The position numbers were made by a program, and so were the translations under genes. A stretch of DNA of 64,000 bases from an uncultured Bacteriovoracaceae bacterium (GTDB lineage: Bacteria > Bdellovibrionota > Bacteriovoracia > Bacteriovoracales > Bacteriovoracaceae), in assembly GCA_950054155.1 (NCBI GenBank), contig CATLOT010000006.1, positions 1 through 64,000 on the forward strand. The letters are read 5' to 3'. The notes under the pieces were generated by a model, which worked only from the letters and a program-made list of their open reading frames with translations, did not search any database and was not told where the DNA came from. Below are positions 40,224 to 49,828 of the stretch, piece by piece. Within the stretch, counting starts at the first letter, position 1. Each line of letters starts with the position of its first letter.

Positions 40224-41108
40224 TTACTGGATGTTGTTCTTAATTTTATTATACGCATCATTTGCATTCGCATTCAATGCTTGATTTTTTTTGATATTTT
40301 TTGCCGCAGCGTGTTTTTGTTTAGGTTGAAAAAATGAATCAACATCACGAAGAGCAACCTTACGATTACCATCAACCGTTAACATGGTTTCCCCATTTTC
40401 GAAGGCAACTCCAGTCACAATCCCTTGAGCTTTTGTTTGCCCTTTAAAAGGCTGGTACTTATCATCGTATGCCTGAACATCAAAACGATAGTCGCCTTTC
40501 ACAGCACGAACTCCGTCCATTTGTTTTCCATTCCAAGTCACAGAATTTGTGCCGGCACCCATTGTGTCTTTATTAATTTGCGCAATAAGATTATTGGCCT
40601 TATCAAAAACTCTAATGGTGACATTCTGTGCAGGCTTGTCGAGAAAGAAAGGAAGGTCTACGCGCATGTCCTCACCATTATAAGGAACACTTGTTCCTTG
40701 AGTGTGAACAGCTTTACCAATAAAACTCGCCCCCATATATTTCAGTTGCTGAGTATTATTGGCCTGGGCCTTATCCATTTTTGTATTCATATTTGTCATT
40801 TGCTCAAGTTGAGCAAATTGCGCCATGTCCGCAGCAAACTTCTTTTGATCCATTGGTTTAAGAGGATCTTGATTTGCTAACTGAGTGGAAAGGAGCTTAA
40901 GAAAAGCATTCTTATCGAGACGATTGTGCTGATCTTTATCGACAAACTTCTGTTCCTGCTTAGCACCAGCGATATCGTTTAAAACTTCCCCAACATTTGA
41001 ATTACGACGGCTATTAGGATTAACAGCCTCCCCTCGCGCAGGACCATTATACTTGCTGATCTTAGCAAAATTATTCTGGGGTTGATTTGGATTTCCAATT
41101 CCTGGCAT
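40224..41108 (-). CDS. flgD: Flagellar hook capping protein FlgD
   Basis: A 294-residue protein. The conserved N-terminal segment FLKLLSTQLANQDPLKPMDQ (residues ~68-88) and MAQFAQLEQMTNMNTKM identify FlgD. The C-terminal half (VDLPFFLDKPAQNVTIRVFD, NSVTWNGKQMDG, GDYRFDV) is the FLG-FN3/Tudor-like cap domain. It is exported and sits at the growing hook tip to add FlgE. It is flanked by fliK and the TIGR02530 gene, the expected order. The C-terminus is longer than in E. coli and Lys/Asn-rich. Confidence 0.94.
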   Translation of the reverse strand: MPGIGNPNQPQNNFAKISKYNGPARGEAVNPNSRRNSNVGEVLNDIAGAKQEQKFVDKDQHNRLDKNAFLKLLSTQLANQDPLKPMDQKKFAADMAQFAQLEQMTNMNTKMDKAQANNTQQLKYMGASFIGKAVHTQGTSVPYNGEDMRVDLPFFLDKPAQNVTIRVFDKANNLIAQINKDTMGAGTNSVTWNGKQMDGVRAVKGDYRFDVQAYDDKYQPFKGQTKAQGIVTGVAFENGETMLTVDGNRKVALRDVDSFFQPKQKHAAAKNIKKNQALNANANDAYNKIKNNIQ

Positions 41109-41118
41109 TACTTATTCC

Positions 41119-42456
41119 TTAAGCACTCATCATTTGTTCTTGAGCTTGTTGCCACATTTGTTGACGACGCTCACGACCCTGATCTCTTTCAGAAGAGAAT
41201 TGTCTTTGTCCCTGTTGACTATTTTGAGAAAACTCACCGCGCCCTTGTGATTGACCACCTTGATCATTCATTTGAGAGCGATTTTCTCCAAAAGCGAGAA
41301 ACTCTTTTTGACCCACTAATTTAAAATCGGAAACCTTTACTCCGTTTTGAGTAAGGGATTTTAAAAGCTCTGTTTCATTCTCTGCAAAGAACTGTTGGCC
41401 TTGACCAGTGAGAGTTTGAATTTCAAGATCAACTTGCTGGCCTGGTCCTGACTTAGTGGCATTGATTCTAAACTGCCCTAATTCATCATGATTTACGACA
41501 AGGTCAATAGAGTCCTGACCTGCGACATAGGCTTGCTCAATATAATTACTCACCTGATTAACAAGTTCCGTCTTATTCGTACTTTGAATTTGAGAGAGGT
41601 TCACGATATTGGCTTCTTTTGAAGCCATTTGCATACCACTATCGCCTCTATCAGACTGACTCAAGATTTGGGCGAGCTCAGAATTGACTTGGCTACCTTT
41701 TCCAATGAAATCAGAACCTAAAGTCTTCACCTCACTTCCCTTTGTCGCTTTAATTTCTTCACTCTTTGAGGAAGTCATTGCAACTTGAGGACGTGCTACT
41801 TTAATTAAGCGGTCATTTACGATTTTATTTTCTTTTTGGTAGTGATTGACGGCTGCATTTGTTTTTTGAATGCGAGGAGCACCAGAAGCATCTGCGACAA
41901 CACGTTTACCATGGAGGGCTTTTCTTTGAGCTAAGAAGTCTTCTGCTGATTTGATATTTTCTTTTGGTGCCTTTCTTGGACCATCAGTTGTTTTTAAATT
42001 TTCAGATTCTGTTAAAGCTTCTGTTTGGGAATTTAATCTAAGGGCCGAAACTTCTGTCTTCTTTTGAATCTGAGATTCTTGAGAAAGTTTACTTACTATA
42101 TCTTGAGGCTTTATTTCTTGCCCATCAGCATCAATAAACTTTTGACCGTCAAACTTAAGTGACTTAAGAAGGTCCTTCCCTTCGCCACTTTCAAATTTCT
42201 TAAGAAGCTGCTCTTCTCCTGTAAGTTCAGTGTCACCACTCTTCTCTTTAAAGAATGCGAGAAGATCATCAGCACTTATTTCTTCAAGTGCTCCCTCTGA
42301 AGCTAGGATCTGAGAGAATTCATTTTTATTTTCGTGACCTTCAAGAAGTTTTCCAAGAGCACCAAGACCCGCCCCGGCATCTTTCTTGCCAGCACTAGCG
42401 TTTACTTGTCCAAGTAACGCCATTAAGTCTGTTTTATTTTGTGCGCTTTTAAGCAT
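41119..42456 (-). CDS. fliK: Flagellar hook-length control protein FliK
   Basis: A 445-residue protein. Residues 1-~300 are low-complexity, rich in Gln, Ser, Glu and Lys, as in FliK rulers. The C-terminal Flg_hook domain is visible as DSIDLVVNHDELGQFRI, VDLEIQTLTGQGQQFF and LLKSLTQNGVKVSDFKLV. The extreme C-terminus is Gln/Arg-rich (GREFSQNSQQGQRQF-like and ERRQQMWQQAQEQ). It measures the hook and triggers the FlhB export switch. The call relies on this domain and position between the motE-like gene and flgD. Confidence 0.88.
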   Translation of the reverse strand: MLKSAQNKTDLMALLGQVNASAGKKDAGAGLGALGKLLEGHENKNEFSQILASEGALEEISADDLLAFFKEKSGDTELTGEEQLLKKFESGEGKDLLKSLKFDGQKFIDADGQEIKPQDIVSKLSQESQIQKKTEVSALRLNSQTEALTESENLKTTDGPRKAPKENIKSAEDFLAQRKALHGKRVVADASGAPRIQKTNAAVNHYQKENKIVNDRLIKVARPQVAMTSSKSEEIKATKGSEVKTLGSDFIGKGSQVNSELAQILSQSDRGDSGMQMASKEANIVNLSQIQSTNKTELVNQVSNYIEQAYVAGQDSIDLVVNHDELGQFRINATKSGPGQQVDLEIQTLTGQGQQFFAENETELLKSLTQNGVKVSDFKLVGQKEFLAFGENRSQMNDQGGQSQGRGEFSQNSQQGQRQFSSERDQGRERRQQMWQQAQEQMMSA

Positions 42457-42496
42457 TTCTTCCTTTCGTCTTTAGTTTACGACACACATTGTCACA

Positions 42497-43069
42497 CTAG
42501 TATTTTTTCATACTCATGAACTGTTTTTGAAGTCGGGCAGATATTTCCTTATCCATAGAGTTAAAAATCTTTGAAACCTTCTCTGGAGGAAGATCACCCA
42601 AGATTTTCACACTAATATCAACATCTTGAACGGAAAGCACATCGGCTGCACTTTGTGGCCTCATGCCAGAAATGACATCAACCATGTGCCGGACTCTTTT
42701 ACTCTGGTTTTTATCGTGCTCATCAAGACAACCAAGAAGCTTTGAACTTTTCTGTTGAAAGCCCTTAAGCTTGCTCGTCAGGTCCTTTTCACTCTCTCTT
42801 AATGACTCTTCCTTTTTTTGAATTTCAAGCTCTCTCAGTTCAATAGAGCGCTCTTTCTTCATCAACTCTTTTGTGAGCTGAACGATACTTTTGTTCTTAT
42901 ATTTTGAAAGGCGATTTTCAACTTCCTTATTAACAGCATCAAGGAATTCTTTTTCAGTATAATTTCTTTTCACAGGCGCAGGTTTATTCTCGGCTTCTTG
43001 AGAAAAGGAAAACGCTGACAGTGCAGCACAGACAATGAATAAGGCCAATTTAATATTTAACAATTTCAT
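42497..43069 (-). CDS. MotE-like flagellar chaperone (MgtE-N domain)
   Basis: A 190-residue protein with an N-terminal hydrophobic signal or anchor (LALFIVCAALSAFSFS), a long coiled coil (residues ~40-120, with ELMKKERSIELRELEIQKKE) and a C-terminal MgtE-N-like segment (MVDVISGMRPQSAADVLSVQ, VKILGDLPPEKVSKIFNSM). This architecture is MotE, which in other bacteria helps stator protein MotC in the periplasm. It overlaps fliJ by four bases at its start. MotA/B are not in the window. Confidence 0.75.
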   Translation of the reverse strand: MKLLNIKLALFIVCAALSAFSFSQEAENKPAPVKRNYTEKEFLDAVNKEVENRLSKYKNKSIVQLTKELMKKERSIELRELEIQKKEESLRESEKDLTSKLKGFQQKSSKLLGCLDEHDKNQSKRVRHMVDVISGMRPQSAADVLSVQDVDISVKILGDLPPEKVSKIFNSMDKEISARLQKQFMSMKKY

Positions 43070-43521
43070 AATGAATGCCCTTTAAAGTTGCGTCTCATTG
43101 AGATCACTTCTTCAATTTCTTCCATTTCTTTTTTATCGCGCTCTTTTCGCCATTTTTCTTTATCACTTTCTTTCATGCTATCAATGACCTTGCTCTCTCC
43201 CATCGCTTTACTGACTTCGGCAAGTTTCTTTTGATATTTCTTCTCTAAGCTATAAAGTAAGTTTTCCTGATTTTTAATATCTTCGCGTTTTGCTTGAATA
43301 AAATAGGGAAAGAATCGAGCGAGCTGACCATCAGCTTGGGACTGAAGAGTGGCTTCCTGACTTAAGTAGGCTTCTCTTATCTCTTCATTAAGTTGAATAA
43401 TTCTATTTTTAACGGCAAGAACCTCGCCGTTAATCTTGCCAAGTTCGACTTTAAGTTGCTCTTCCTTAAACTTTCTGATTTTAAGGAGACCTTCAAGCTT
43501 AAATTTAAACTTCTTTGCCAT
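43066..43521 (-). CDS. fliJ: Flagellar export chaperone FliJ
   Basis: A 151-residue almost entirely coiled-coil protein (KFKLEGLLKIRKFKEEQLK, VELGKINGEVLAVKNRI). Length, position right after fliI and the FKLEGLLKIRKFKEEQ start typical for FliJ support the call. FliJ couples the FliI hexamer to the export gate and recycles chaperones. The call rests on context as much as on sequence, since FliJ is poorly conserved. Confidence 0.85.
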   Translation of the reverse strand: MAKKFKFKLEGLLKIRKFKEEQLKVELGKINGEVLAVKNRIIQLNEEIREAYLSQEATLQSQADGQLARFFPYFIQAKREDIKNQENLLYSLEKKYQKKLAEVSKAMGESKVIDSMKESDKEKWRKERDKKEMEEIEEVISMRRNFKGHSL

Positions 43522-43523
43522 AA

Positions 43524-44882
43524 TTAATTACCTGCCTCAGCTGAGGTCGCACCTTCAGCTTTTCTTGCGAGTTCAACCATTTGGTCAAAGAGATCTTCAA
43601 TCGTGAGGGCTTCGCCCATATCCTGCATTTGACGCATAAGTTCCATCAAATCATCATAGATCGTAATCGCTTTATCTACCTTAGGGTTACTGCCATGAGA
43701 GTAAGCCCCCACGTTAATAAGGTCTTCATTCTCACGATAAGAGGCCATTAGATCCCTGAGATGGGAGCTGACGATACGATGCTCTCGTGTGACAACTTTA
43801 TTCATTACCCTTGAGAGAGACTGAAGAATATCAATCGCTGGGAATTGATTTCGACTGGCCAGCTCTCGGCTCAAGATAATGTGACCATCACTAATCGCTC
43901 GAACCGCGTCTGCAATAGGTTCATCCATATCTCCCCCTTCAACGAGGACTGTATAGAGACCTGTAATACTGCCTGAGTCGGCTTTGGTACCCGCACGCTC
44001 CATTAATTTAGGGAGGCGAGCAAAGACACTTGGGGGATAACCTTTTTGTCCAGGAGCTTCACCGGAGTTGAGGCCAATTTCACGATAGGCCATCGCAAAT
44101 CGCGTAATAGAGTCCATCATAAGAAGAACATCGTATTGTTGATCTCTAAAGTATTCCGCAATCGTCGTTGCCGTGTAAGCCGCTTTAGCCCTAATAAGAG
44201 GTGATTGGTCAGAGGTAGCAACAACAACGACAGAGCGCTTGAGACCCTCTTCACCTAGGTCATTTTGGATAAATTCAAGGACCTCACGCCCCCTTTCTCC
44301 GATAAGGGCTATCACATTAATATCAGCACTCGTGTTCTTAGCAATCATCCCCATCGTGACTGATTTACCAACACCTGAGCCCGCCATAATGGCCATACGC
44401 TGACCTTTACCAGCGGTCATAAAACAATTGATAGCATGGATACCAGTATCAAGAGACTCTTTGATCGGGGGACGCTTAAGAGGATTAAGGGCTTCTCCAA
44501 ATATAGAGCGCACTTCCCCTTCTCCGTGAATCGGACCTAAGTCGTCAATCGGATTGCCCTGAAAATCAACAACGCGACCTAACATTTCATAACTAATTTT
44601 CAGGTGTGTTGTTAAATCCTTTAAATAAACCCTTGTTTCACTATTTATGCCTGGAAGTTCTTCATAGGGCATACAAAGACAACGATTTCCCTTAATAGAG
44701 ACGACCTCGCCAAGACTGCGCTCACCGAACTCTGTCACAAATTCGACGTTAGCACCAATGACCGCTCGGCTTAAATTAACTTCAAATATGACACCATTAT
44801 TACCTACGACCTTACCAATTTTTTGATAGGGAGTTTGGTATTCATAAGCTCTGTGAATAGATTCTAAATTAAGACTCATCAC
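43524..44882 (-). CDS. fliI: Flagellum-specific export ATPase FliI
   Basis: A 452-residue F1-beta-like ATPase. Walker A is MAGSGVGKSVTMG, ALIGERGREVLEFI follows, and LLMMDSITRFAMAYREIGL contains Walker B. The YPPSVFARLPKLMERAG segment is shared with FliI and SctN. It hydrolyses ATP to drive type III export of rod, hook and filament subunits. The start may be GTG 44882 or ATG 44879; both overlap fliH by 11-14 bases. It is located between fliH and fliJ as expected. Confidence 0.96.
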   Translation of the reverse strand: MMSLNLESIHRAYEYQTPYQKIGKVVGNNGVIFEVNLSRAVIGANVEFVTEFGERSLGEVVSIKGNRCLCMPYEELPGINSETRVYLKDLTTHLKISYEMLGRVVDFQGNPIDDLGPIHGEGEVRSIFGEALNPLKRPPIKESLDTGIHAINCFMTAGKGQRMAIMAGSGVGKSVTMGMIAKNTSADINVIALIGERGREVLEFIQNDLGEEGLKRSVVVVATSDQSPLIRAKAAYTATTIAEYFRDQQYDVLLMMDSITRFAMAYREIGLNSGEAPGQKGYPPSVFARLPKLMERAGTKADSGSITGLYTVLVEGGDMDEPIADAVRAISDGHIILSRELASRNQFPAIDILQSLSRVMNKVVTREHRIVSSHLRDLMASYRENEDLINVGAYSHGSNPKVDKAITIYDDLMELMRQMQDMGEALTIEDLFDQMVELARKAEGATSAEAGN

Positions 44883-45735
44883 CTTCCTCTAAATCGAAAT
44901 TAGGAACTTCGTGATCACTTTCATCAGTACCTAAACCAACTTGTTCAAAGAGACGAGAAAGAGCATAGAACTGCTCTTTGAGGGAGCCATTAATTATTCC
45001 GTTGTCACTTTCAACAACGACGCCTTTGCCAGGAATATCATAATCAACTTCAACTCTAACGTTATTAATATCACCTAACTTCTCTTGGAGAGCTTCAAGA
45101 ACATCTGGCATCTGCTCAAATGAGGTTGGATCAAGTTGAACAAGGACATTACTTTTCACTTGAAGCTCATTTATGAGTTTTTCAAGCAGTCTTAAGATGT
45201 ATTCTCCATCATCTTTAAGTTCTCTCAAAATAATCCACTTCGTAAGAGTCTTAAGAGTACGGTAGACATTCTGCTTCTCATCTTGAATAAGATCAGCTTG
45301 TTGCATGAGAACTTTTTCAATAAGACCATTAAGAGCTTCTACTTTCTGATCAACTTCGGCACGTGTTTGGCGAAAGACCTCTTCTTGCCCATCTTTATGA
45401 CCTTTTTCAAATCCTTCTTTGTAAGCCTGATCTTGAATACGAGCGAGTTGTTTTTCAACTTCCTCTTGAATAAGGCGCTGTCGTTCTAGTTCCTCTTGGC
45501 GGTTCATTCCCCTGTGTTCACGAACGATGGGAGCGATTGTGAAGTTCTTTTCCTTCGCATGGCTACGCTCAATTTTAATCGTGCGCTCATGTTCTTGAAC
45601 ATTGCGAATTTGGCCTTCTTCTAGAGGTTGAAACTCAAAACTCGTCAAACCTTTTTCAGCTTCAGAATCATCAAAGAGAGGCTGGAATTCGTAATCCGAA
45701 ATTTTGTCTTTGAGTAAGTCCTGTAACTGCTTCAT
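44869..45735 (-). CDS. fliH: Flagellar assembly protein FliH
   Basis: A 288-residue protein. A long charged coiled coil with glycine spacing (residues ~95-140, KEGFEKGHKDGQEEV) and a C-terminal FliH/V-ATPase-E-like domain (VLVQLDPTSFEQMPDVLEAL, KGVVVESDNGIINGSLKEQF). It negatively regulates FliI and docks it to the C-ring. It is longer than E. coli FliH by ~50 residues, mainly N-terminally. It is positioned between fliG and fliI. Confidence 0.9.
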   Translation of the reverse strand: MKQLQDLLKDKISDYEFQPLFDDSEAEKGLTSFEFQPLEEGQIRNVQEHERTIKIERSHAKEKNFTIAPIVREHRGMNRQEELERQRLIQEEVEKQLARIQDQAYKEGFEKGHKDGQEEVFRQTRAEVDQKVEALNGLIEKVLMQQADLIQDEKQNVYRTLKTLTKWIILRELKDDGEYILRLLEKLINELQVKSNVLVQLDPTSFEQMPDVLEALQEKLGDINNVRVEVDYDIPGKGVVVESDNGIINGSLKEQFYALSRLFEQVGLGTDESDHEVPNFDLEEGDES

Positions 45736-45755
45736 TCACAATCCTTTTTAATTTC

Positions 45756-46787
45756 TTAAACAAGCGCGTCGCCATCTCCACCGCGAGAGATAAAGGCTTT
45801 TCCTTGTGACTCAAGATCCTTACATTTTTGTACAATTTCAGCTTGAGCCTTCTCAACATCAGAGAGTTTTGTCGGTCCAAGAGCATCAAGGTCTTCCATG
45901 AGAAGAGTCGCTGCCCTATTAGACATATTCTTAAAGAGCTTCGCACGAATTTCATCAGGTGCCGTTTTAAGAGCAATAACAAGCTTCGCATTATCAACTT
46001 CTTTAAGAAGAGACTGAATCCCTCTATCATCAACGTAAACAAGATCTTCAAAAACAAACATGAGTTTTCTAATTTCTTCTGCAAGCTCAGGATCTTTCTC
46101 CTCAACTCGAGACATGATATTTTTCTCAGAATTCTTATCCATGAGGTTAAGCATGTCTGCAATCGGTTCAACACCACCAAGCTGATTGGTATCAATTGAG
46201 CCAAGTGTACTGAGTTCTGTCTTAAGAACATCATCAAGCTGAGCAATAAGTTCTGGTGAAACGTAATCAAGGTTAGCAACCCTAAGAACAACCTCTGCCT
46301 GGAGTCCCTCTGGAAGACGTCTTAGAACATCAACTTTTCTCTCTGGATTAAGGTGGGCCACAATAAGAGCAATTGTCTGCGGGTGTTCATTGATAAGAAA
46401 GTTTGCAAGTGTTCTCGTATCAACAAGTTCAAGTGATTCAAGAGTATTCGAAGTCCCAACATCAACAATCTGACCAAGGAGCTGTTTCGCTCTATCTTCA
46501 CCAAGAGCATTAACAATAAAGTCACGACCACGGTTATCACTAAAGAGAAGATCATTTTCTTCATTGAGCTGAGTGTAGAACTCTTCCAGAACTCTTTTAA
46601 TCATCCAAATAGGAGCGCGGTTAACACTCGACATAGCGTTAATCATTCTCTTAACGTCATTATCTCGCATATGTTCAAAGATCAGTTGAGTGGTATCAAC
46701 CCCTAGCGAACTAAGCAAAATAGCCGATTTGTCCTGACCGGACAAAAGGCTATATTCGACTTCTGGATCTAGATTCTCACCGGCCAC
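45756..46787 (-). CDS. fliG: Flagellar motor switch protein FliG
   Basis: A 343-residue protein from GTG 46787 with AGGAGAGG upstream. Domain order N-M-C is visible: SGQDKSAILLSSLGVD, the middle EHPQTIALIVAHLNPERK (EHPQ motif), and the C-terminal charged torque helix region (KLVIALKTAPDEIRAKLFKN). Torque residues Lys, Asp and Arg fall in this helix as in other FliG proteins. It forms the rotor face that contacts the stator and determines rotation direction. It is located downstream of fliF. Confidence 0.95.
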   Translation of the reverse strand: MAGENLDPEVEYSLLSGQDKSAILLSSLGVDTTQLIFEHMRDNDVKRMINAMSSVNRAPIWMIKRVLEEFYTQLNEENDLLFSDNRGRDFIVNALGEDRAKQLLGQIVDVGTSNTLESLELVDTRTLANFLINEHPQTIALIVAHLNPERKVDVLRRLPEGLQAEVVLRVANLDYVSPELIAQLDDVLKTELSTLGSIDTNQLGGVEPIADMLNLMDKNSEKNIMSRVEEKDPELAEEIRKLMFVFEDLVYVDDRGIQSLLKEVDNAKLVIALKTAPDEIRAKLFKNMSNRAATLLMEDLDALGPTKLSDVEKAQAEIVQKCKDLESQGKAFISRGGDGDALV

Positions 46788-46812
46788 GTTGACCTCTCCT
46801 CTTTAACGCCTC

Positions 46813-48504
46813 TTAGGCAATCTGTTTGTCCGACTCAGTAGAGTGGATCATTTCATGAATAATTTGAGCTGCTTTTGATGGATTTGCTTCTACGAGAGAG
46901 ACAATCTTCTCACGGAGCATATTTCCTTCAATTTTCTCTGGATTAATCTTCTCTTCCATTTGAGGGAGAGCATCTTCAAGACCAGGTAACTTTTGGTTGG
47001 CCTGTACTCTTTCAAGCTCTTCAAGAGTTTTAGGGAGGAAGTCCTCTACCGACTCAACAGTATTGTCTGTAATCCATTGGATAAAGGGGCGGACAACAAG
47101 AAAGAAGAAGAGTGAAATCGCCAATCCGATAGTAAGATACTTAATAATATTCTTAATCAGTTCACGGTTCGCTTTTTCACGAAGGAGAGCTTCAATCGCT
47201 TCAGTATCTTCTTTTGCGAACTCCATATTCTTAATGACAAGATTATCGCCTCTTCTATCACTTAGACCAATCGTGCTTGAAACAATCGCTGAAAAGTTTG
47301 CAAGATCAGCTTCACTCCAAGGCTCGTAGCGCATTTTGGTCTTCCCATCTTCAGTAAGAACCGGATTTCCTTCAGCATCAACAACGGGCACGCGACGCCC
47401 ATCAATCATCACAGCGGCTGTCACCTTTTTAACACCAGCAGTTGGCTTCTTTGACTTAGTTACTTTTGAGGGAACATTGTAGTTACGAGTCGTTAATTTC
47501 TTATCAACATCATTACGTGTCTCTGGAATTCCAGGCTGAGGTGTTTCTCCTGGAAGATTAGAGCGCGCTCCAGGGATTCCCTGAGGACTTGGACGAGAGC
47601 CGTTTAACTTTTGAGAATTCTCTACTTCAGAGAGGACGGCCTTATTCTCTTGATCATAGGTCGTCTCAGTAGAAACTGACTCAGTGAAGTCCATATTAAC
47701 GCTTACCTTAGCGATAACTTTTCCCTGCCCTACTACTTTTGAAAGAATCTCTTCAATTTGATTCTCATATTGAGTGTTCATTTTCTGCTCAAGGGCCACT
47801 CGATTAGCAGTGTAAGCAGTCATCGCATCGCCAATATTATCGGAAAGCTTCTTTCCTCGTGCATTAAGAATGACGACATTCTCTGGGCGCATACCATCAA
47901 CAGAACTTGAAACAAGCTGTCCAACGCCTTTAATCTCAGCCTCAGTAAGGCTAACTCCACGATCAAGTTCAATAACAACAGAAGCCGTTGGCGCTTTCTT
48001 CTCAGTAACGAAAGGACTACTCTCAGGGATGGAGAGGTGAACACGAGCTCTCTTGACTCCACGAATATACTTAATCGTTTTAACGAGCTCACCTTCTAGG
48101 GCCCGCTGCTTATTGACCTTTTGAACAAATGAAGTCGTTCCGAAAGATTGCTTATCAAAGACTTCATAACCAACTGTTCCGCTGAAGTTCACTCCTAAAG
48201 TTGCAATCTGTAAACGCCACTTATTAACCATGTCTTCTGGAATTTTAATGGTTTTACCGTCATTAACGACCAATTTAGGGATATTCTTCTCTTCAAGAAG
48301 CACTTGGATTTTTTGCGAATCTTCTTTGTTAAGGTCCGTATAGAGGACTTCATAACGAGTATCTGTCACCCAGATGATCATACTGATCATCGCAGTCACA
48401 ATGAGAAGCGACGTTCCAACAAGTCCTACTTTCTTGTTGAAGTCCAATCCCATGAAGAACTCTTTAAAATTGCGAAAGACCTTTTCGATTAGTTCTTGCA
48501 CCAT
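46813..48504 (-). CDS. fliF: Flagellar MS-ring protein FliF
   Basis: A 563-residue protein with two transmembrane helices, N-terminal (VGLVGTSLLIVTAMISMIIW, about residues 27-46) and C-terminal (YLTIGLAISLFFFLVVRPFI). YscJ-like ring-building motifs lie between: LGVNFSGTVGYEVFDKQSFG, VHLSIPESSPFV and ASVVIELDRG. The C-terminal cytosolic tail contacts FliG. Full family length. It is the first-built structure of the flagellar basal body. It lies between fliE and fliG. Confidence 0.95.
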   Translation of the reverse strand: MVQELIEKVFRNFKEFFMGLDFNKKVGLVGTSLLIVTAMISMIIWVTDTRYEVLYTDLNKEDSQKIQVLLEEKNIPKLVVNDGKTIKIPEDMVNKWRLQIATLGVNFSGTVGYEVFDKQSFGTTSFVQKVNKQRALEGELVKTIKYIRGVKRARVHLSIPESSPFVTEKKAPTASVVIELDRGVSLTEAEIKGVGQLVSSSVDGMRPENVVILNARGKKLSDNIGDAMTAYTANRVALEQKMNTQYENQIEEILSKVVGQGKVIAKVSVNMDFTESVSTETTYDQENKAVLSEVENSQKLNGSRPSPQGIPGARSNLPGETPQPGIPETRNDVDKKLTTRNYNVPSKVTKSKKPTAGVKKVTAAVMIDGRRVPVVDAEGNPVLTEDGKTKMRYEPWSEADLANFSAIVSSTIGLSDRRGDNLVIKNMEFAKEDTEAIEALLREKANRELIKNIIKYLTIGLAISLFFFLVVRPFIQWITDNTVESVEDFLPKTLEELERVQANQKLPGLEDALPQMEEKINPEKIEGNMLREKIVSLVEANPSKAAQIIHEMIHSTESDKQIA

Positions 48505-48513
48505 CAGCTCCTA

Positions 48514-48885
48514 TTACACCTGAATCTTCATTACTTCACGATACGCCTCTAAAACTTTCTGGCGAATTTGATTCATGCTCTTAAACGCAATTTCCGCTTG
48601 CTCTACTTGAAGCATGGTTTCGTGAATATTCTTATTTTCTCCCGTCACTAACTTTTGAATAGAGTCGTTAGCTTTATTTTGGAGTTGATTTACTTCTGAT
48701 ATTGAATTGGCGAGAAAGTCACCAAATGTTTCGTGACCCTTACTCTGTGGAGTTGGACTAATACCATCAAGCTCATTGACCCACTTGAAGTCTTCCACAG
48801 CATCCATCTTAGCGGAGCGAGTCCAGCTCTTTGCATCATAGCGATTAAGGATGTCGTGTATATTTCCTACTGATTGAATGGCCAT
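48514..48885 (-). CDS. fliE: Flagellar hook-basal body complex protein FliE
   Basis: A 123-residue protein. The C-terminal half (FGDFLANSISEVNQLQNKAN, HETMLQVEQAEIAFKSMNQI, RQKVLEAYREVMKIQV) is the FliE signature. It connects the MS-ring to the proximal rod. It is located between flgC and fliF, the usual order. GAGGACGAA precedes the ATG. Confidence 0.93.
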   Translation of the reverse strand: MAIQSVGNIHDILNRYDAKSWTRSAKMDAVEDFKWVNELDGISPTPQSKGHETFGDFLANSISEVNQLQNKANDSIQKLVTGENKNIHETMLQVEQAEIAFKSMNQIRQKVLEAYREVMKIQV

Positions 48886-48914
48886 TTCGTCCTCCTGACT
48901 TAATTAAGGCCTAC

Positions 48915-49355
48915 TTAATTTCTTCCAAGCTCCAAGGCCTTCATGGCCATCGACTTTGTTGTATTCATTGCACTAATATTGGCTTCATAAGCACGAGAAG
49001 CGGAAATCATATCCGCCATTTCTTCCATTACATTAATATCGGGATAAGCAACATAACCCTGATCATTGGCATCTGGGTGATCGGGTTCATATTTTAAAAC
49101 TGGTGGCTTATCTGATGAGATTACTTCAGTTGCATGAACTGATTGGGCCTTCTCATCGAGCTCTCCTTCCAGGATGTCACTAAAGCTTTCACGAGCTGGC
49201 TCACTTCCAAAGACAACTTCCTTCTTGCGATAAGGACCACCCTCAGGTGTACGTGTTGTCTGAGCATTAGCGATATTAGAAGAGATCGCTCCCATACGTT
49301 TTCTGTTGGCTGCAAGACCTGATGAACTAATTTTTAGACTTGTTAAAAAATCCAT
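48915..49355 (-). CDS. flgC: Flagellar basal-body rod protein FlgC
   Basis: A 146-residue rod subunit. The N-terminal ISSSGLAANRKRMGAISSN and IANAQTTRTPEGGPYRKKEV and the C-terminal VMEEMADMISASRAYEANIS are FlgC/rod-family hallmarks. It is a proximal rod component in the periplasm, with normal length. It follows flgB by nine bases and precedes fliE. Confidence 0.95.
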   Translation of the reverse strand: MDFLTSLKISSSGLAANRKRMGAISSNIANAQTTRTPEGGPYRKKEVVFGSEPARESFSDILEGELDEKAQSVHATEVISSDKPPVLKYEPDHPDANDQGYVAYPDINVMEEMADMISASRAYEANISAMNTTKSMAMKALELGRN

Positions 49356-49364
49356 TTGTTACTC

Positions 49365-49772
49365 CTAGCGGTCAGATTGAACAGCGTATTTCAACATACC
49401 CAGTTTCTTGTTTAAGAGTTGAACAGCGGCATCATAGAGAATTTTATTTTCAACCATTTTTGCCATCTCTTGTTCACGATCAACGGTGTTTCCATCTTCA
49501 GAAACCACGCCATTACTATCTTCATAAATTTCCGGCTCGAGGTTATTAAATCCCCCATTGCCGACATCAAAGTGCTCAGGATCTGCGGTATTCATTTGCA
49601 TTTCTCCATCCACATCAAGAGCACGAGCAAGCGCGGCTTCAAAATCAACGCGCTTTGCTTTGTAACCGGGTGTATCAGCATTGGCGATATTACTGGATAT
49701 AACTTCTTGACGCATCTGGCGGAAGTTGAGCGAAGCCGCCAAAGCTTTCATCGTTTTATCGTTAATGTTCAT
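49365..49772 (-). CDS. flgB: Flagellar basal-body rod protein FlgB
   Basis: A 135-residue proximal rod subunit. ATG 49772 is chosen because AAGGAG lies five bases upstream; a longer frame to 49814 adds an unrelated stretch. The motif ISSNIANADTPGYKAKRVDF and the C-terminal MVENKILYDAAVQLLNKKLG identify FlgB. First structural gene of the flgBC-fliE run, located 56 bases after the activator-like gene. Confidence 0.95.
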   Translation of the reverse strand: MNINDKTMKALAASLNFRQMRQEVISSNIANADTPGYKAKRVDFEAALARALDVDGEMQMNTADPEHFDVGNGGFNNLEPEIYEDSNGVVSEDGNTVDREQEMAKMVENKILYDAAVQLLNKKLGMLKYAVQSDR

Positions 49773-49828
49773 AATAACTCCTTTGCTCACCACCCGATTA
49801 AAAGTGGAGGTCAATCTTTTCCTTAGTC